Shown here piece after piece: positions 31,508 through 40,754 of a DNA stretch of 64,000 bases. The DNA is from Rivihabitans pingtungensis. Lineage in GTDB: Bacteria > Pseudomonadota > Gammaproteobacteria > Burkholderiales > Aquaspirillaceae. The notes under the pieces are model-generated. The model did not search any database. It was not told where the DNA came from and worked only from the letters and a program-made list of their open reading frames with translations. The translations under genes and the position numbers were made by a program. The stretch lies in assembly GCF_003201855.1 (NCBI RefSeq), contig NZ_QJKI01000018.1, positions 1 to 64,000 of the forward strand, read 5' to 3'. Each line of letters starts with the position of its first letter. Position 1 is the stretch's first letter.

Positions 31508-32218
31508 TCAATCGCTTTCTCTTGAATTATCGCGATCCACCCCTTGCTTATTCAAAACCAAATTCTGACCAATTACCCGAATGAGCAAATTTTCTACAAA
31601 AGAACAAAGCAGCTCGTCCTCAATGAGGACATAGGCACCTTTTTGCACAAATGGAGCCAAAAACCATTTTTTCTCAGCATGATCTCGAATTCTTCTTTTA
31701 ATGTTCTGAGACTTTCCAATATAGACTGGCCGACCAGTAATATCATAAAAAATATATACCCCGCCTTGATCAGGGTGAGTAATTTTGTCGTAAACATCGA
31801 AAGAGACCAGCTCAGTCTGATAACCATCTACTGAAGAAGTACGGCCTTTTGCTTTTTTGTAAGTACTACCTGAAAAGGCTTCGATTCTACGAAGAGTTTC
31901 ATCATCACATGCATCTGCATTTCTAGTAATCACTTCCAGCAGAATGCTCCATTCAACCTCAGCGGCCTCTGAGAAATCCCATATATCAAGGCCACTTTTA
32001 ACAATCACGTTAATCAGCCAAAATCTAAATTTTTCCCCGTCAGCCTCTTGGTAGCCAAGCGCCTCAAGTATGGACTGATAAACCTCTTCAGATAGGTTCT
32101 TTTTTCCACCCTCCAACTGAGAAACCCACGAAGTTGAGTAGCCAATTAGATTGGCCAGCTCTTTTTGGCTAAGTCCAATTGTGTATCTACGATCTCTTAG
32201 TAGACTTGAATTTATCAT
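31508..32218 (-). CDS. Xre HTH domain fused to GIY-YIG nuclease
   Basis: A 236-residue protein. The N-terminus is a Cro/C1 HTH (about 8-60: YTIGLSQKELANLIGYSTSW, VSQLEGGKKNLSEEV), the middle (about 65-135) is not recognised, and the C-terminus is a GIY-YIG domain: GGVYIFYDITGRPVYIGKS, then the arginine helix NIKRRIRDH and the glutamate in LCSFVENLL. The catalytic Tyr, Arg and Glu seem present. The ATG at 32218 with GGTG upstream is preferred to one at 32239. Base composition is far more AT-rich than the nar genes around it, a sign of transfer. Function unknown; a nuclease that is also a repressor is a fair guess. Confidence 0.75.
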   Translation of the reverse strand: MINSSLLRDRRYTIGLSQKELANLIGYSTSWVSQLEGGKKNLSEEVYQSILEALGYQEADGEKFRFWLINVIVKSGLDIWDFSEAAEVEWSILLEVITRNADACDDETLRRIEAFSGSTYKKAKGRTSSVDGYQTELVSFDVYDKITHPDQGGVYIFYDITGRPVYIGKSQNIKRRIRDHAEKKWFLAPFVQKGAYVLIEDELLCSFVENLLIRVIGQNLVLNKQGVDRDNSRESD

Positions 32219-32585
32219 CAGGACACCTATACATGACATGCAATATTTATAAACTTATTCTAGAAGCTACGGAGAAAACGGCTTACTATGACATCCACTC
32301 AATAATGCGGGTCGGGTTGTTTTTTGTAGTCTAGAGTGAAAAACAAATATTAGCACCCATCTCTCATCTTTTTCAATACAAGCGCAGAAAGAATAAGTCA
32401 AACCACAAAAAACCATTAAATATCATACACCTAAACCCTCCCCCTCCTTTCGAACTACCCCACCCTCCCCCCTCTGCCTCCCTCGCGCTCTCCCTCTGAC
32501 CAATGGGCGGTTTGCGTGCAGCTTCTTACTCTTGGCGGTATCGGCGCCGGGCTGTCTGGCCCGGCCAACCCCCTTGGAGGCACGC
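32219..32585. other. AT-rich intergenic region upstream of narG
   Basis: Holds the promoter of the leftward HTH/GIY-YIG gene and should hold that of narG. AT-rich to about 32440, then GC-rich near narG. I find no FNR box or NarL heptamers that I would defend. GGAGG at 32575-32579 serves narG. Confidence 0.4.
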
Positions 32586-35500
32586 ATGAGCCATTTTCTC
32601 GACAGACTGAATTTTCTCGGCAAGGTGAAAGCCACTTTCGCCGATGGCCACGGTGCGGTGGTGAAGGAAGACCGCAAGTGGGAGGACGGATACCGCCAGC
32701 GCTGGCAGCACGACAAGATCGTGCGCTCCACGCATGGGGTGAACTGCACCGGGTCGTGCAGTTGGAAGGTGTACGTCAAAAACGGGCTGATCACCTGGGA
32801 GACGCAGCAGACCGACTATCCGCGCACGCGGCCGGATTTGCCCAACCACGAGCCGCGCGGTTGTCCGCGTGGGGCGTCGTATAGCTGGTATGTGTATTCG
32901 GCGCAGCGGGTGAAGTATCCGATGGTGCGCGGGGTGTTGATGCAGCACTGGCGCGAGCTGCGCAAAACGCTGGGGCCGATTCAGGCCTGGCAGCGGATCA
33001 GCCAGACGCCGGAAATCGCCTCGCAATACAAAACCCAGCGCGGCCAGGGCGGCTTTGTGCGCGCCAGCTGGGACGAGGTGAACGAGATCATCGCCGCCGC
33101 CAATGCCTACACCATCAAGAATTACGGCCCGGATCGGGTGATTGGTTTTTCGCCGATTCCGGCGATGTCGATGGTGTCTTACGCTGCTGGCAGCCGTTAC
33201 CTGAGCCTGATTGGCGGCGTGCCGCTGTCGTTTTACGACTGGTACTGTGATTTGCCGCCGGCCAGCCCGCAGATTTGGGGCGAGCAGACCGACGTGGCCG
33301 AGTCGGCCGATTGGTATAACTCGAATTATCTGATGGTGTGGGGTTCGAATATCCCGATGACGCGCACGCCGGATGCGCATTTTTACACCGAGGTGCGCTA
33401 CAAGGGCACGAAAACGGTGGCGGTGTCGTCGGACTTTGGCGAGATGGCCAAGTTTGGCGATATCTGGCTGGCGCCCAAGCAGGGCACCGATGCGGCGCTG
33501 GCGATGGCGATGGGCCATGTGATTTTCAAGGAATTCCACCTGGAGCGGCCCAGCGAGTATTTTACCGACTACATCCGCCGGCTGACCGATATGCCGATGC
33601 TGGTGACGCTCAAGCAGGATGGCAGCCGTTATGTGCCGGAATACTTCCTGCGCGCTTCGCAGCTGACCGGCAATCTGGGCGAGGACAATAACCCGGAATG
33701 GAAAACCCTGGCGTTTGACGAGCTCAGCGGTGATCTGGTGGCGCCCAATGGCTCGGTGGGCTTCCGCTGGGGGCAGTCGGGCAAGTGGAACCTGGAAGCG
33801 CGGGAAAGCGGCGGCCGTGAGGTGCGCGCCCGTTTGTCGCTGCTTGACCAGCGCGACGCGGTGGCGGCGGTGGCTTTTCCGTATTTTGGCGCCGAGCACG
33901 ACGAGGTGATGGTGCGCAATGTGCCGGCGCGCAAGGTGCAGCTGGCCAATGGCGAAGAAGTGCTGGTGGCCACGGTGTTCGACCTGATGGCGGCCAATTA
34001 CGGCATTGATCGCGGCCTGGGCGGCGGCAATGTCGCCAGTTCGTATCTGGATGATGTGCCCTACACCCCGGCCTGGCAGCAAAAGCACACCGGGGTGAAG
34101 CCAGAAATGGTGATCCAGGTGGCGCGCGAATTCGCCCAGAACGCCGACCAGACCCACGGCCGCTCGATGGTGATTGTCGGCGCGGCGCTGAACCACTGGT
34201 ATCACATGGACATGACCTATCGCGGCATCATCAATATGTTGATGCTGTGTGGCTGTATTGGTCAGTCTGGCGGCGGCTGGTGCCATTATGTCGGCCAGGA
34301 AAAACTGCGTCCACAAACCGGCTGGGCGCCGCTGGCGTTTGCCGCCGACTGGAATCGCCCGGCCCGGCAGATGAACGGCACCAGCTTCTTCTACGCCCAC
34401 ACCAGCCAGTGGCGACATGAAAAACTGGGCGTGAATGAAATCCTCTGCCCGACCGCCGACGGCAAGATGGCCAATATGGCGTTGATTGACTACAACGCCA
34501 AGGCCGAGCGCATGGGCTGGCTGCCGTCCGCCCCGCAACTGAGCGCCAACCCGCTGGACCTCACCCGCCAGGCCGAAGCCGCCGGCAAAGACCCCATCGC
34601 CTACGCCGTCGAGCAGCTGAAAACCGGCCAGCTGGACATGGCCTGCAACGACCTGGACAACCCGCAAAACTTCCCGCGCAATCTGTTTGTCTGGCGCTCG
34701 AATATTCTGGGCAGCTCGGGCAAGGGGCATGAGTATTTCCTGAAATACCTGCTGGGCACGCAAAACGCGGTGATGGGCAGCGAAGAAGGCTGCATCAAGC
34801 CCAGCGAAATCACCGTGCGCCCGGCGGCGCAGGGCAAGCTGGATTTGCTGGTGGTGCTGGATTTCCGCATGTCCACCACCTGCCTGTACGGCGACATCGT
34901 GCTGCCCACCGCCACCTGGTACGAAAAAGACGACCTGAACACCTCGGACATGCACCCGTTCATCCACCCGCTGTCGGAGGCGGTGCAGCCCTTGTGGCAG
35001 GCCAAGAGCGACTGGGAAATCTACAAGGGCTTCGCCAAGGCGATTTCCGAGGTGGGCGGCGAGTATCTGGGCGTGCAAAAAGACCTGGTGCTCACCCCGC
35101 TGATGCACGACACCCCGGAAGAGCTCGGCCAGCCATTCGACCCGCGCGACTGGAAAAAAGGCGAGTGCGAGCCCATCCCCGGCAAGACCATGCCGAAGAT
35201 GACCGTGGTCGAGCGCGATTACCGCAAGATCCACGAAAAATTCACCTCCATCGGCCCCCTGCTGGAAAAAGTCGGCAACGGCGGCAAGGGCATTGGCTGG
35301 CAAACCGGCCACGAAGTGGACGTGCTGCGCGGCCTGAACAAAACCGTGGCCAGCGGCGTGGCCGCCGGGCAACCCAAGCTGGACACGGCGATTGACGCCG
35401 CCGAGATGATTCTCACCCTGGCGCCAGAAACCAACGGCCATGTGGCGGTAAAAGCCTGGGCGGCCTTGTCCAAGGTGACTGGCCGCGACCACACCCACCT

Positions 35501-36266
35501 GGCGCTGCCGCGCGAGCACGACAGCATTCGCTTTCGCGATGTGCAGGCGCAGCCGCGCAAGATCATCAGCTCGCCCACCTGGTCGGGCCTGGAAAGCGAA
35601 GAAGTCAGCTACAACGCCGGCTACACCAATGTGCACGAGCTGATCCCCTGGCGCACGCTGACCGGCCGCCAGCAGTTTTATCAGGATCACCTGTGGATGC
35701 GCGCCTTTGGCGAAGGGCTGTGTCTGTACAAACCGCATGTCGATCTGAAAACCACTGAGGCGATTCTGGGCAAGAAGCCCAATGGCCACCAGGAGATCGT
35801 GCTGAACTGGATTACCCCGCACCAGAAATGGGGCATCCACAGCACCTATTCCGACAACCTGCGCATGCTCACCCTCAGCCGTGGCGGCCCGCACGTATGG
35901 GTGTCGGAAATCGACGCCAAAAAAGCCGGCATCGTGGACAACGACTGGATCGAGGTGTTCAACATCAATGGCACGCTCACCGCCCGCGCGGTGGTCAGCC
36001 AGCGCGTGCCAGAAGGCATGAGCCTGATGTACCACGCCCAGGAAAAAATCGTGAACGTGCCCGGCGCAGAAACCAGCGGCAAGCGCGGCGGCATCCATAA
36101 CTCGGTCACCCGCGCGGTCACCAAGCCCACCCACATGATTGGCGGCTATGCGCAGCTGGCCTGGGGCTTTAACTACTACGGCACCGTCGGCTCCAACCGC
36201 GATGAATTCGTGATTGTGCGCAAGATGAAGAACGTGGACTGGCTGGACACACCGCTGGCCAAGTGA
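32586..36266 (+). CDS. narG: respiratory nitrate reductase, alpha subunit
   Basis: Molybdopterin subunit that reduces nitrate to nitrite on the cytoplasmic side. The 1226-residue protein has the FS0 [4Fe-4S] ligands H50, C54 and C58 in STHGVNCTGSCSW, at the same numbers as in E. coli NarG, followed by the long molybdopterin-binding fold. Start: ATG 32586 with GGAGG 7 bases upstream; an 18-residue upstream extension is discounted. It heads narGHJI but, unlike most denitrifiers, is cut off from narK1-narK2 by an accessory insert and a terminator. Confidence 0.97.
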   Translation: MSHFLDRLNFLGKVKATFADGHGAVVKEDRKWEDGYRQRWQHDKIVRSTHGVNCTGSCSWKVYVKNGLITWETQQTDYPRTRPDLPNHEPRGCPRGASYSWYVYSAQRVKYPMVRGVLMQHWRELRKTLGPIQAWQRISQTPEIASQYKTQRGQGGFVRASWDEVNEIIAAANAYTIKNYGPDRVIGFSPIPAMSMVSYAAGSRYLSLIGGVPLSFYDWYCDLPPASPQIWGEQTDVAESADWYNSNYLMVWGSNIPMTRTPDAHFYTEVRYKGTKTVAVSSDFGEMAKFGDIWLAPKQGTDAALAMAMGHVIFKEFHLERPSEYFTDYIRRLTDMPMLVTLKQDGSRYVPEYFLRASQLTGNLGEDNNPEWKTLAFDELSGDLVAPNGSVGFRWGQSGKWNLEARESGGREVRARLSLLDQRDAVAAVAFPYFGAEHDEVMVRNVPARKVQLANGEEVLVATVFDLMAANYGIDRGLGGGNVASSYLDDVPYTPAWQQKHTGVKPEMVIQVAREFAQNADQTHGRSMVIVGAALNHWYHMDMTYRGIINMLMLCGCIGQSGGGWCHYVGQEKLRPQTGWAPLAFAADWNRPARQMNGTSFFYAHTSQWRHEKLGVNEILCPTADGKMANMALIDYNAKAERMGWLPSAPQLSANPLDLTRQAEAAGKDPIAYAVEQLKTGQLDMACNDLDNPQNFPRNLFVWRSNILGSSGKGHEYFLKYLLGTQNAVMGSEEGCIKPSEITVRPAAQGKLDLLVVLDFRMSTTCLYGDIVLPTATWYEKDDLNTSDMHPFIHPLSEAVQPLWQAKSDWEIYKGFAKAISEVGGEYLGVQKDLVLTPLMHDTPEELGQPFDPRDWKKGECEPIPGKTMPKMTVVERDYRKIHEKFTSIGPLLEKVGNGGKGIGWQTGHEVDVLRGLNKTVASGVAAGQPKLDTAIDAAEMILTLAPETNGHVAVKAWAALSKVTGRDHTHLALPREHDSIRFRDVQAQPRKIISSPTWSGLESEEVSYNAGYTNVHELIPWRTLTGRQQFYQDHLWMRAFGEGLCLYKPHVDLKTTEAILGKKPNGHQEIVLNWITPHQKWGIHSTYSDNLRMLTLSRGGPHVWVSEIDAKKAGIVDNDWIEVFNINGTLTARAVVSQRVPEGMSLMYHAQEKIVNVPGAETSGKRGGIHNSVTRAVTKPTHMIGGYAQLAWGFNYYGTVGSNRDEFVIVRKMKNVDWLDTPLAK

Positions 36267-36326
36267 GGGTAGCCGGCAGGCTGCTCCGGCGGCCCGCCTC
36301 CCTCTGCCTTCACCAAGGAGAGATCA

Positions 36327-37877
36327 ATGAAAATCCGTGCACAAATCGGCATGGTGCTGAATCTGGACAAGTGCATTGGCTGTCACACCTGTTCGGTCAC
36401 CTGCAAAAACGTGTGGACCAGCCGCGATGGCGTGGAATACGCCTGGTTCAATAATGTAGAAACCAAGCCCGGCATTGGCTACCCGAAAGAATGGGAAAAC
36501 CAGAACAAATGGAACGGCGGCTGGGTGCGCCGCGCCGACGGCAAGCTGGAGCCGCGCCAGGGCGGCAAGCTGAAAATTCTGGCCAATATCTTTGCCAACC
36601 CGAACTTGCCGGCCATTGACGAATATTACGAGCCGTTCACCTACGATTACGAACATCTGCAAAACGCCCCGCGCATGCAAACCCCGCCCACCGCGCGGCC
36701 GGTGTCGGTGCTGACCGGCAAGAAGATGGACAAAATCGAATGGGGCCCCAACTGGGAAGACGACCTGGGCGGCGAGTTTGCCCAGCGCGCCAAAGACGCG
36801 CTGTTTGAAGGCATCCAGAAAGAGATGTACTCGACCTTCGAGAACACCTTCATGATGTATCTGCCGCGCCTGTGCGAGCACTGCCTGAACCCCACCTGCG
36901 TGGCCAGCTGCCCGTCCGGCTCGATCTACAAGCGCGAAGATGACGGCATTGTGCTGATTGATCAGGACAAATGCCGCGGCTGGCGCATGTGTATTTCCGG
37001 CTGCCCGTACAAAAAGATTTACTACAACTGGACCTCCGGCAAGGCCGAGAAGTGCATCTTCTGCTACCCGCGCATCGAAGCCGGCCAGCCGACGGTGTGC
37101 TCGGAAACCTGCGTGGGCCGCATCCGCTATCTGGGCGTGCTGCTGTACGACGCCGACAAAATCGAACACGCCGCCAGCGTGGCCGACCCGAAAGACCTGT
37201 ACGAATCGCAGCTGAAGGTGTTCCTCGATCCGAACGCGCCGGAGGTGATTGCCGAGGCGAAAAAACAGGGCATCCCCGACGCCTGGATCACTGCGGCGCA
37301 AAAATCCCCGGTGTACAAAATGGCGATGGAATGGAAAGTCGCCTTCCCGCTGCACCCGGAATACCGCACCCTGCCGATGGTGTGGTACATCCCGCCGCTC
37401 TCGCCGATCCAGTCGGCGATGGAAAACGGCCTGATTGGCGAGCACGGCATCATCCCCTCGGTGAAAGACCTGCGCATCCCGATTCAATACCTGGCCAATC
37501 TGCTGACCGCCGGCAAGGAAGAGCCGGTGATCAAAGCGCTGGAAACCATGGTCGCCATGCGCCGCTATATGCGCAAGAAGAGCGTGGACAAAGTGGTGGA
37601 CCCCAACACGCTCAAGGGCACCCACCTGAACCCGGCGCAAGTGGAAGACATGTACCAGGTGATGGCCATCGCCAACTACGAAGACCGTTTTGTCATCCCG
37701 TCCAGCCACAAGGAAATGGTGGAAAACGCCTTCGAAGACAAAGCCAGCTGCGGCTTTACCTTTGGCAACGGCTGCTCGGATGGCCACTCCAATGAAAGCC
37801 TGTTTGGCCGCAAAAAAGCCACGCCGATTGTCTTTCACGACATGCGCCGCGACCGCGCGCGCCAGGCCGGAGAATAA
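36327..37877 (+). CDS. narH: respiratory nitrate reductase, beta subunit
   Basis: Electron-transfer subunit with three [4Fe-4S] and one [3Fe-4S] cluster. The 516-residue protein has CIGCHTCSVTCKNVW near the start, CEHCLNPTCVASCPSG, CRGWRMCISGCPYKK (the tryptophan replaces a cysteine, as expected for the three-iron cluster), and CIFCYPRIEAGQPTVCSETC. It lies 60 bases after narG and 3 before narJ, in one operon. Confidence 0.97.
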   Translation: MKIRAQIGMVLNLDKCIGCHTCSVTCKNVWTSRDGVEYAWFNNVETKPGIGYPKEWENQNKWNGGWVRRADGKLEPRQGGKLKILANIFANPNLPAIDEYYEPFTYDYEHLQNAPRMQTPPTARPVSVLTGKKMDKIEWGPNWEDDLGGEFAQRAKDALFEGIQKEMYSTFENTFMMYLPRLCEHCLNPTCVASCPSGSIYKREDDGIVLIDQDKCRGWRMCISGCPYKKIYYNWTSGKAEKCIFCYPRIEAGQPTVCSETCVGRIRYLGVLLYDADKIEHAASVADPKDLYESQLKVFLDPNAPEVIAEAKKQGIPDAWITAAQKSPVYKMAMEWKVAFPLHPEYRTLPMVWYIPPLSPIQSAMENGLIGEHGIIPSVKDLRIPIQYLANLLTAGKEEPVIKALETMVAMRRYMRKKSVDKVVDPNTLKGTHLNPAQVEDMYQVMAIANYEDRFVIPSSHKEMVENAFEDKASCGFTFGNGCSDGHSNESLFGRKKATPIVFHDMRRDRARQAGE

Positions 37878-37880
37878 ACC

Positions 37881-38546
37881 ATGCGCGCCCCTGCCCATCC
37901 TTTGAGTTATCGCGTGCTGTCGCTGCTGCTGGACTACCCGGAACAGCCGCTGATCGACGCGCTGCCCGAGCTGGACAGCGCGCTGGCCGATGTTGAACCG
38001 GCGCTGTGCGCCCAGTTGGCGCCGCTGTTCGCCCACCTGGGCGGCGAACCCTCGCTGATTGCCTTGCAGGAAACCTACGTCGGCACGTTTGACCGCCAGC
38101 CAGCGCACTCGCTGCACCTGTTTGAGCACCTGCATGGCGAAGACCGCGCCCGTGGCCAGGCGATGGTGGACCTGATCGAGGAATACCGCGCCCACGGCTT
38201 TGAGCCGGTCAGCCACGAGCTGCCGGATTATCTGCCGCTGTTTCTGGAGTTTCTGTCGCTGTGCGCCGCCGACGAGGCGCGCCGGCTGCTGGACGACGCC
38301 GTGCATGTGGTGGCGCACATCGGCCGCCAGTTGGCCTCGCGCGGCTCGCCCTACGCCTGCGTGCTGCAAGCCCTGGCCACGCTGGCCAGCGTGGAGCCGC
38401 AACCATTGAGCGTGCCGCCCGTGCGCGATATGGACGAAGCGCTGGAAACCTTCGGCCCCGGCCCGGACGGCGTCGAGCCCCTGCTCAAACCGGCGCTGCC
38501 CGAGCTGGCGCCGATCCATTTTCACCCCAGCCGCCCGCACGCCTGA
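37881..38546 (+). CDS. narJ: nitrate reductase molybdenum cofactor assembly chaperone
   Basis: Dedicated chaperone that holds apo-NarG for cofactor insertion; not part of the final enzyme. The 221-residue protein has YRVLSLLLDYPEQPL, LQETYVGTFDRQPAHSLHLF, FEHLHGEDRARGQAMVDL and ELPDYLPLFLEFLS, all typical of NarJ. It starts 3 bases after the narH stop. Confidence 0.95.
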   Translation: MRAPAHPLSYRVLSLLLDYPEQPLIDALPELDSALADVEPALCAQLAPLFAHLGGEPSLIALQETYVGTFDRQPAHSLHLFEHLHGEDRARGQAMVDLIEEYRAHGFEPVSHELPDYLPLFLEFLSLCAADEARRLLDDAVHVVAHIGRQLASRGSPYACVLQALATLASVEPQPLSVPPVRDMDEALETFGPGPDGVEPLLKPALPELAPIHFHPSRPHA

Positions 38547-38567
38547 CGGCCGGCAAGGAGAGACCCC

Positions 38568-39254
38568 ATGGATACCCTGCATCAATTTCTGTTCGGGATT
38601 TACCCGTACATCGCGCTCAGCGTCTTTTTGCTGGGCAGCCTGATCCGCTTCGAGCGCGAGCAATACAGCTGGAAAAGCGAATCCAGCCAGCTCTTGCATC
38701 GCGGCAGCCTGCGCCTGGGCAGCATGTTGTTTCACATCGGCGTGCTGGGCCTGTTTTTTGGCCACGCCGTCGGCCTGCTCACCCCGGTGGCGGTGTGGGA
38801 CGCGCTGGGCGTGTCGCACAGCTTCAAGCAAGTGTTCGCCATGACCGCCGGCGGCGTGATGGGCACGCTGTGCCTGCTGGGCCTGTTGATGCTGCTGTCG
38901 CGCCGCCTGGGCAACGCCCGCCTGGCCGCCAACACCACCTGGCGCGACACCCTGGTGCTGGGCTGGCTGCTGGTGACCGTGCTGGCTGGTTTGTCCACCA
39001 TCTTTGTCTCCGCCCAACACCTGGACGGCCACGAAATGGTGCTGCTGATGAGCTGGGCGCAGCATATCGTCACCCTGCGCGGCGACGCCGCCAGCTTCAT
39101 CACCGACGCCTCACCAGTGTTCAAGCTGCACTTGTTTCTGGGCATGAGCCTGTTTGTGATCTTCCCGTTCACCCGCCTGGTGCACGTGTGGAGCGGCTTT
39201 GCCGCCGTGGGCTACCTGGGCCGCGCCTGGCAACTGGTGCGCCCACGCCGCTGA
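38568..39254 (+). CDS. narI: respiratory nitrate reductase, gamma subunit (cytochrome b)
   Basis: Membrane diheme cytochrome b that oxidises quinol and feeds NarGH. The 228-residue protein has five hydrophobic segments and histidines in the first two and last helices (MLFHIGVLGLFFGHA, and LFVIFPFTRLVHVWS). It starts 21 bases after narJ and closes the operon, with a terminator about 90 bases on. Confidence 0.95.
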   Translation: MDTLHQFLFGIYPYIALSVFLLGSLIRFEREQYSWKSESSQLLHRGSLRLGSMLFHIGVLGLFFGHAVGLLTPVAVWDALGVSHSFKQVFAMTAGGVMGTLCLLGLLMLLSRRLGNARLAANTTWRDTLVLGWLLVTVLAGLSTIFVSAQHLDGHEMVLLMSWAQHIVTLRGDAASFITDASPVFKLHLFLGMSLFVIFPFTRLVHVWSGFAAVGYLGRAWQLVRPRR

Positions 39255-39345
39255 GCGCGGTGGCCCATCCTGCGTCTGCCCTGAGCAAACCTTCCTCCTG
39301 ATCCGCCGCCCGCCCGTCTGGCAGACACGCGCAGGCGACGTTTCT

Positions 39346-39380
39346 CCCCCGGTGTTCCTTGTGGATGCCGGGGGTTTTTT
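39346..39380 (+). terminator. terminator of narGHJI
   Basis: CCCCCGG (39346-39352) pairs with CCGGGGG (39368-39374), followed by six T. Confidence 0.8.
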
Positions 39381-39484
39381 ATGGGGAAACTCGCTTGGCC
39401 TCAGTCTATTTTTTGGGCCTGACACATGGCCAGCGCGAACCGCAGCCGCTTGAGCCCACCCACCCCACGCGCTACACTGCACAG

Positions 39485-40435
39485 ATGGTCCACCTCCACG
39501 ATAGCGGTTATAAATACCTGTTTTCTCACGCCGAACTGGTGCAAGAGCTGCTGGAAACCTTCGCCCCGCCGGGCGTGTCCGAGCTGCTCGACTACACCAC
39601 CTTGCGGCTGGAAAGCGGCAACTACGTCACCCCGGCGATGAAACCGCGTGCCGATGATCTTGTCTGGTCGGTTGAGTTGCAGGGGCGGCGGATTTATCTC
39701 TATCTGCTGCTGGAGTTCCAATCCACCCCAGACGACACCATGCCGATGCGCATGCTGCAATATGTCGCCGCGCTGTACGACCATCTATTGCGCAGCAAAG
39801 CGGTGGATATCGCCGACGGCCTGCCGCCAGTGCTGCCCATCGTGCTGTATAACGGTGATGCCCGCTGGCGGCAAAGCAGCGAGCTGTATTCGCTGATTCG
39901 TCCGCACCCGCCCGTGCTCAAACCGTTTCAGCCGCAGCTGAAATTCTGGCTGCTGGACGAAGGCGCCTTTCCCGCTGCCGAGCTGGAAGACATGCAGCGG
40001 GTGATGGCGGCGATTTTTTGTTTTGAACACACACCCGACACTGCTGCCGCCAAACGTGCGATTCGCAGCCTGGCGGATGCCATTGCGAAATCCCCGTTCA
40101 AGCAGCGCCTCGACCGGGTATTGGCGCACTGGGTAAAATACCGGCTGAAAAGCAGAATGCCTGGGCTGGCGACACCCGATGCCGAAGAATTGACGAAAGG
40201 GATGCACATGCTGGAAACCAATATCGACCGCTGGGAAGCCCAGGCGATTGCCAGGGGGATGCAGCGAGGCGAAGCTTTCTTGTTGCAACGCTTGCTCACC
40301 CGGCGTTTTGGCGAACTGTCCGCCTCCCAGCAGGCCAAACTTGCCGCAGCCACGCCTGCCCAGCTGGAAATCTGGGGCGACCGAGTGCTGGACGCGAGCT
40401 CGCTGGACGAGGTGTTTGGCGATACCCGTCACTAA
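39485..40435 (+). CDS. Rpn-family recombination-promoting nuclease (YhgA-like)
   Basis: A 316-residue protein of the Rpn/YhgA family, PD-(D/E)XK nucleases related to a transposase group. MVHLHDSGYKYLFSH at the start, then DDLVWSV followed by IYLYLLLEFQS holds the D...E-x-Q type active site (about residues 58-80). The C-terminus (LLTRRFGELSASQQAKLAAA) is the DUF4351-type tail often seen in this family. Start at ATG 39485; upstream codons overlap the nar terminator. Such genes are usually present in several copies and move between genomes. A copy of repeat R1 follows directly. Confidence 0.88.
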   Translation: MVHLHDSGYKYLFSHAELVQELLETFAPPGVSELLDYTTLRLESGNYVTPAMKPRADDLVWSVELQGRRIYLYLLLEFQSTPDDTMPMRMLQYVAALYDHLLRSKAVDIADGLPPVLPIVLYNGDARWRQSSELYSLIRPHPPVLKPFQPQLKFWLLDEGAFPAAELEDMQRVMAAIFCFEHTPDTAAAKRAIRSLADAIAKSPFKQRLDRVLAHWVKYRLKSRMPGLATPDAEELTKGMHMLETNIDRWEAQAIARGMQRGEAFLLQRLLTRRFGELSASQQAKLAAATPAQLEIWGDRVLDASSLDEVFGDTRH

Positions 40436-40551
40436 GAGTGGCTAACAAAACCCAGCGCAGCGATCCTGGCTAGGCGCACGACCGCAGACAGTACAAGCAG
40501 TACAGCAAGGTCGGGCAACGACGCCAGGAGGGTTTTGTTCGCCGCTCTAAC
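40436..40551 (+). repeat. R1 dispersed repeat, copy D
   Basis: About 116 bases from GTGGCTAACAAAACCCAGCG to GAGGGTTTTGTTCGCCGCTC, starting at the stop codon of the Rpn gene. It holds the full core ACCGCAGACAGTACAAGCAG and is the cleanest copy of this orientation. Confidence 0.85.
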
Positions 40552-40754
40552 CTTGAATTGCCTGACCCTTGGGGCGGATAGCGGCAGCCCGGCCAACACG
40601 CCGCCAAGCCAGCCCCCCCAACCCGCTCGATCCCCTCTCCTACTCCCAAAGCACACCTCCCCCTCCGCCAACCGGCCAGCCTTGACCCAGGATAAGGCCG
40701 CTGCGCCACCCCGGTCTTACAGTCCCCGCTTGCTTCACCACAAGGAATGCAACC
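40552..40754. other. intergenic region before ubiU
   Basis: About 200 C-rich bases. TTGACCCAGGATAA near 40681 resembles an FNR box only in part and I do not call it. AAGGA is present just before ubiU. No gene seen. Confidence 0.35.

Noticed and set aside
32526..36134. Open frame of about 1200 codons antisense to narG
   Set aside because: Mirror of the GC-rich codon pattern of narG; His/Gln/Arg/Ala-rich with no recognisable motif. Similar antisense frames exist over narH-narI (36324-39065), ligA (19930-21135) and galU (17836-19185).
40681..40694. FNR box upstream of ubiU
   Set aside because: TTGACCCAGGATAA matches too few of the defined positions of the second half.
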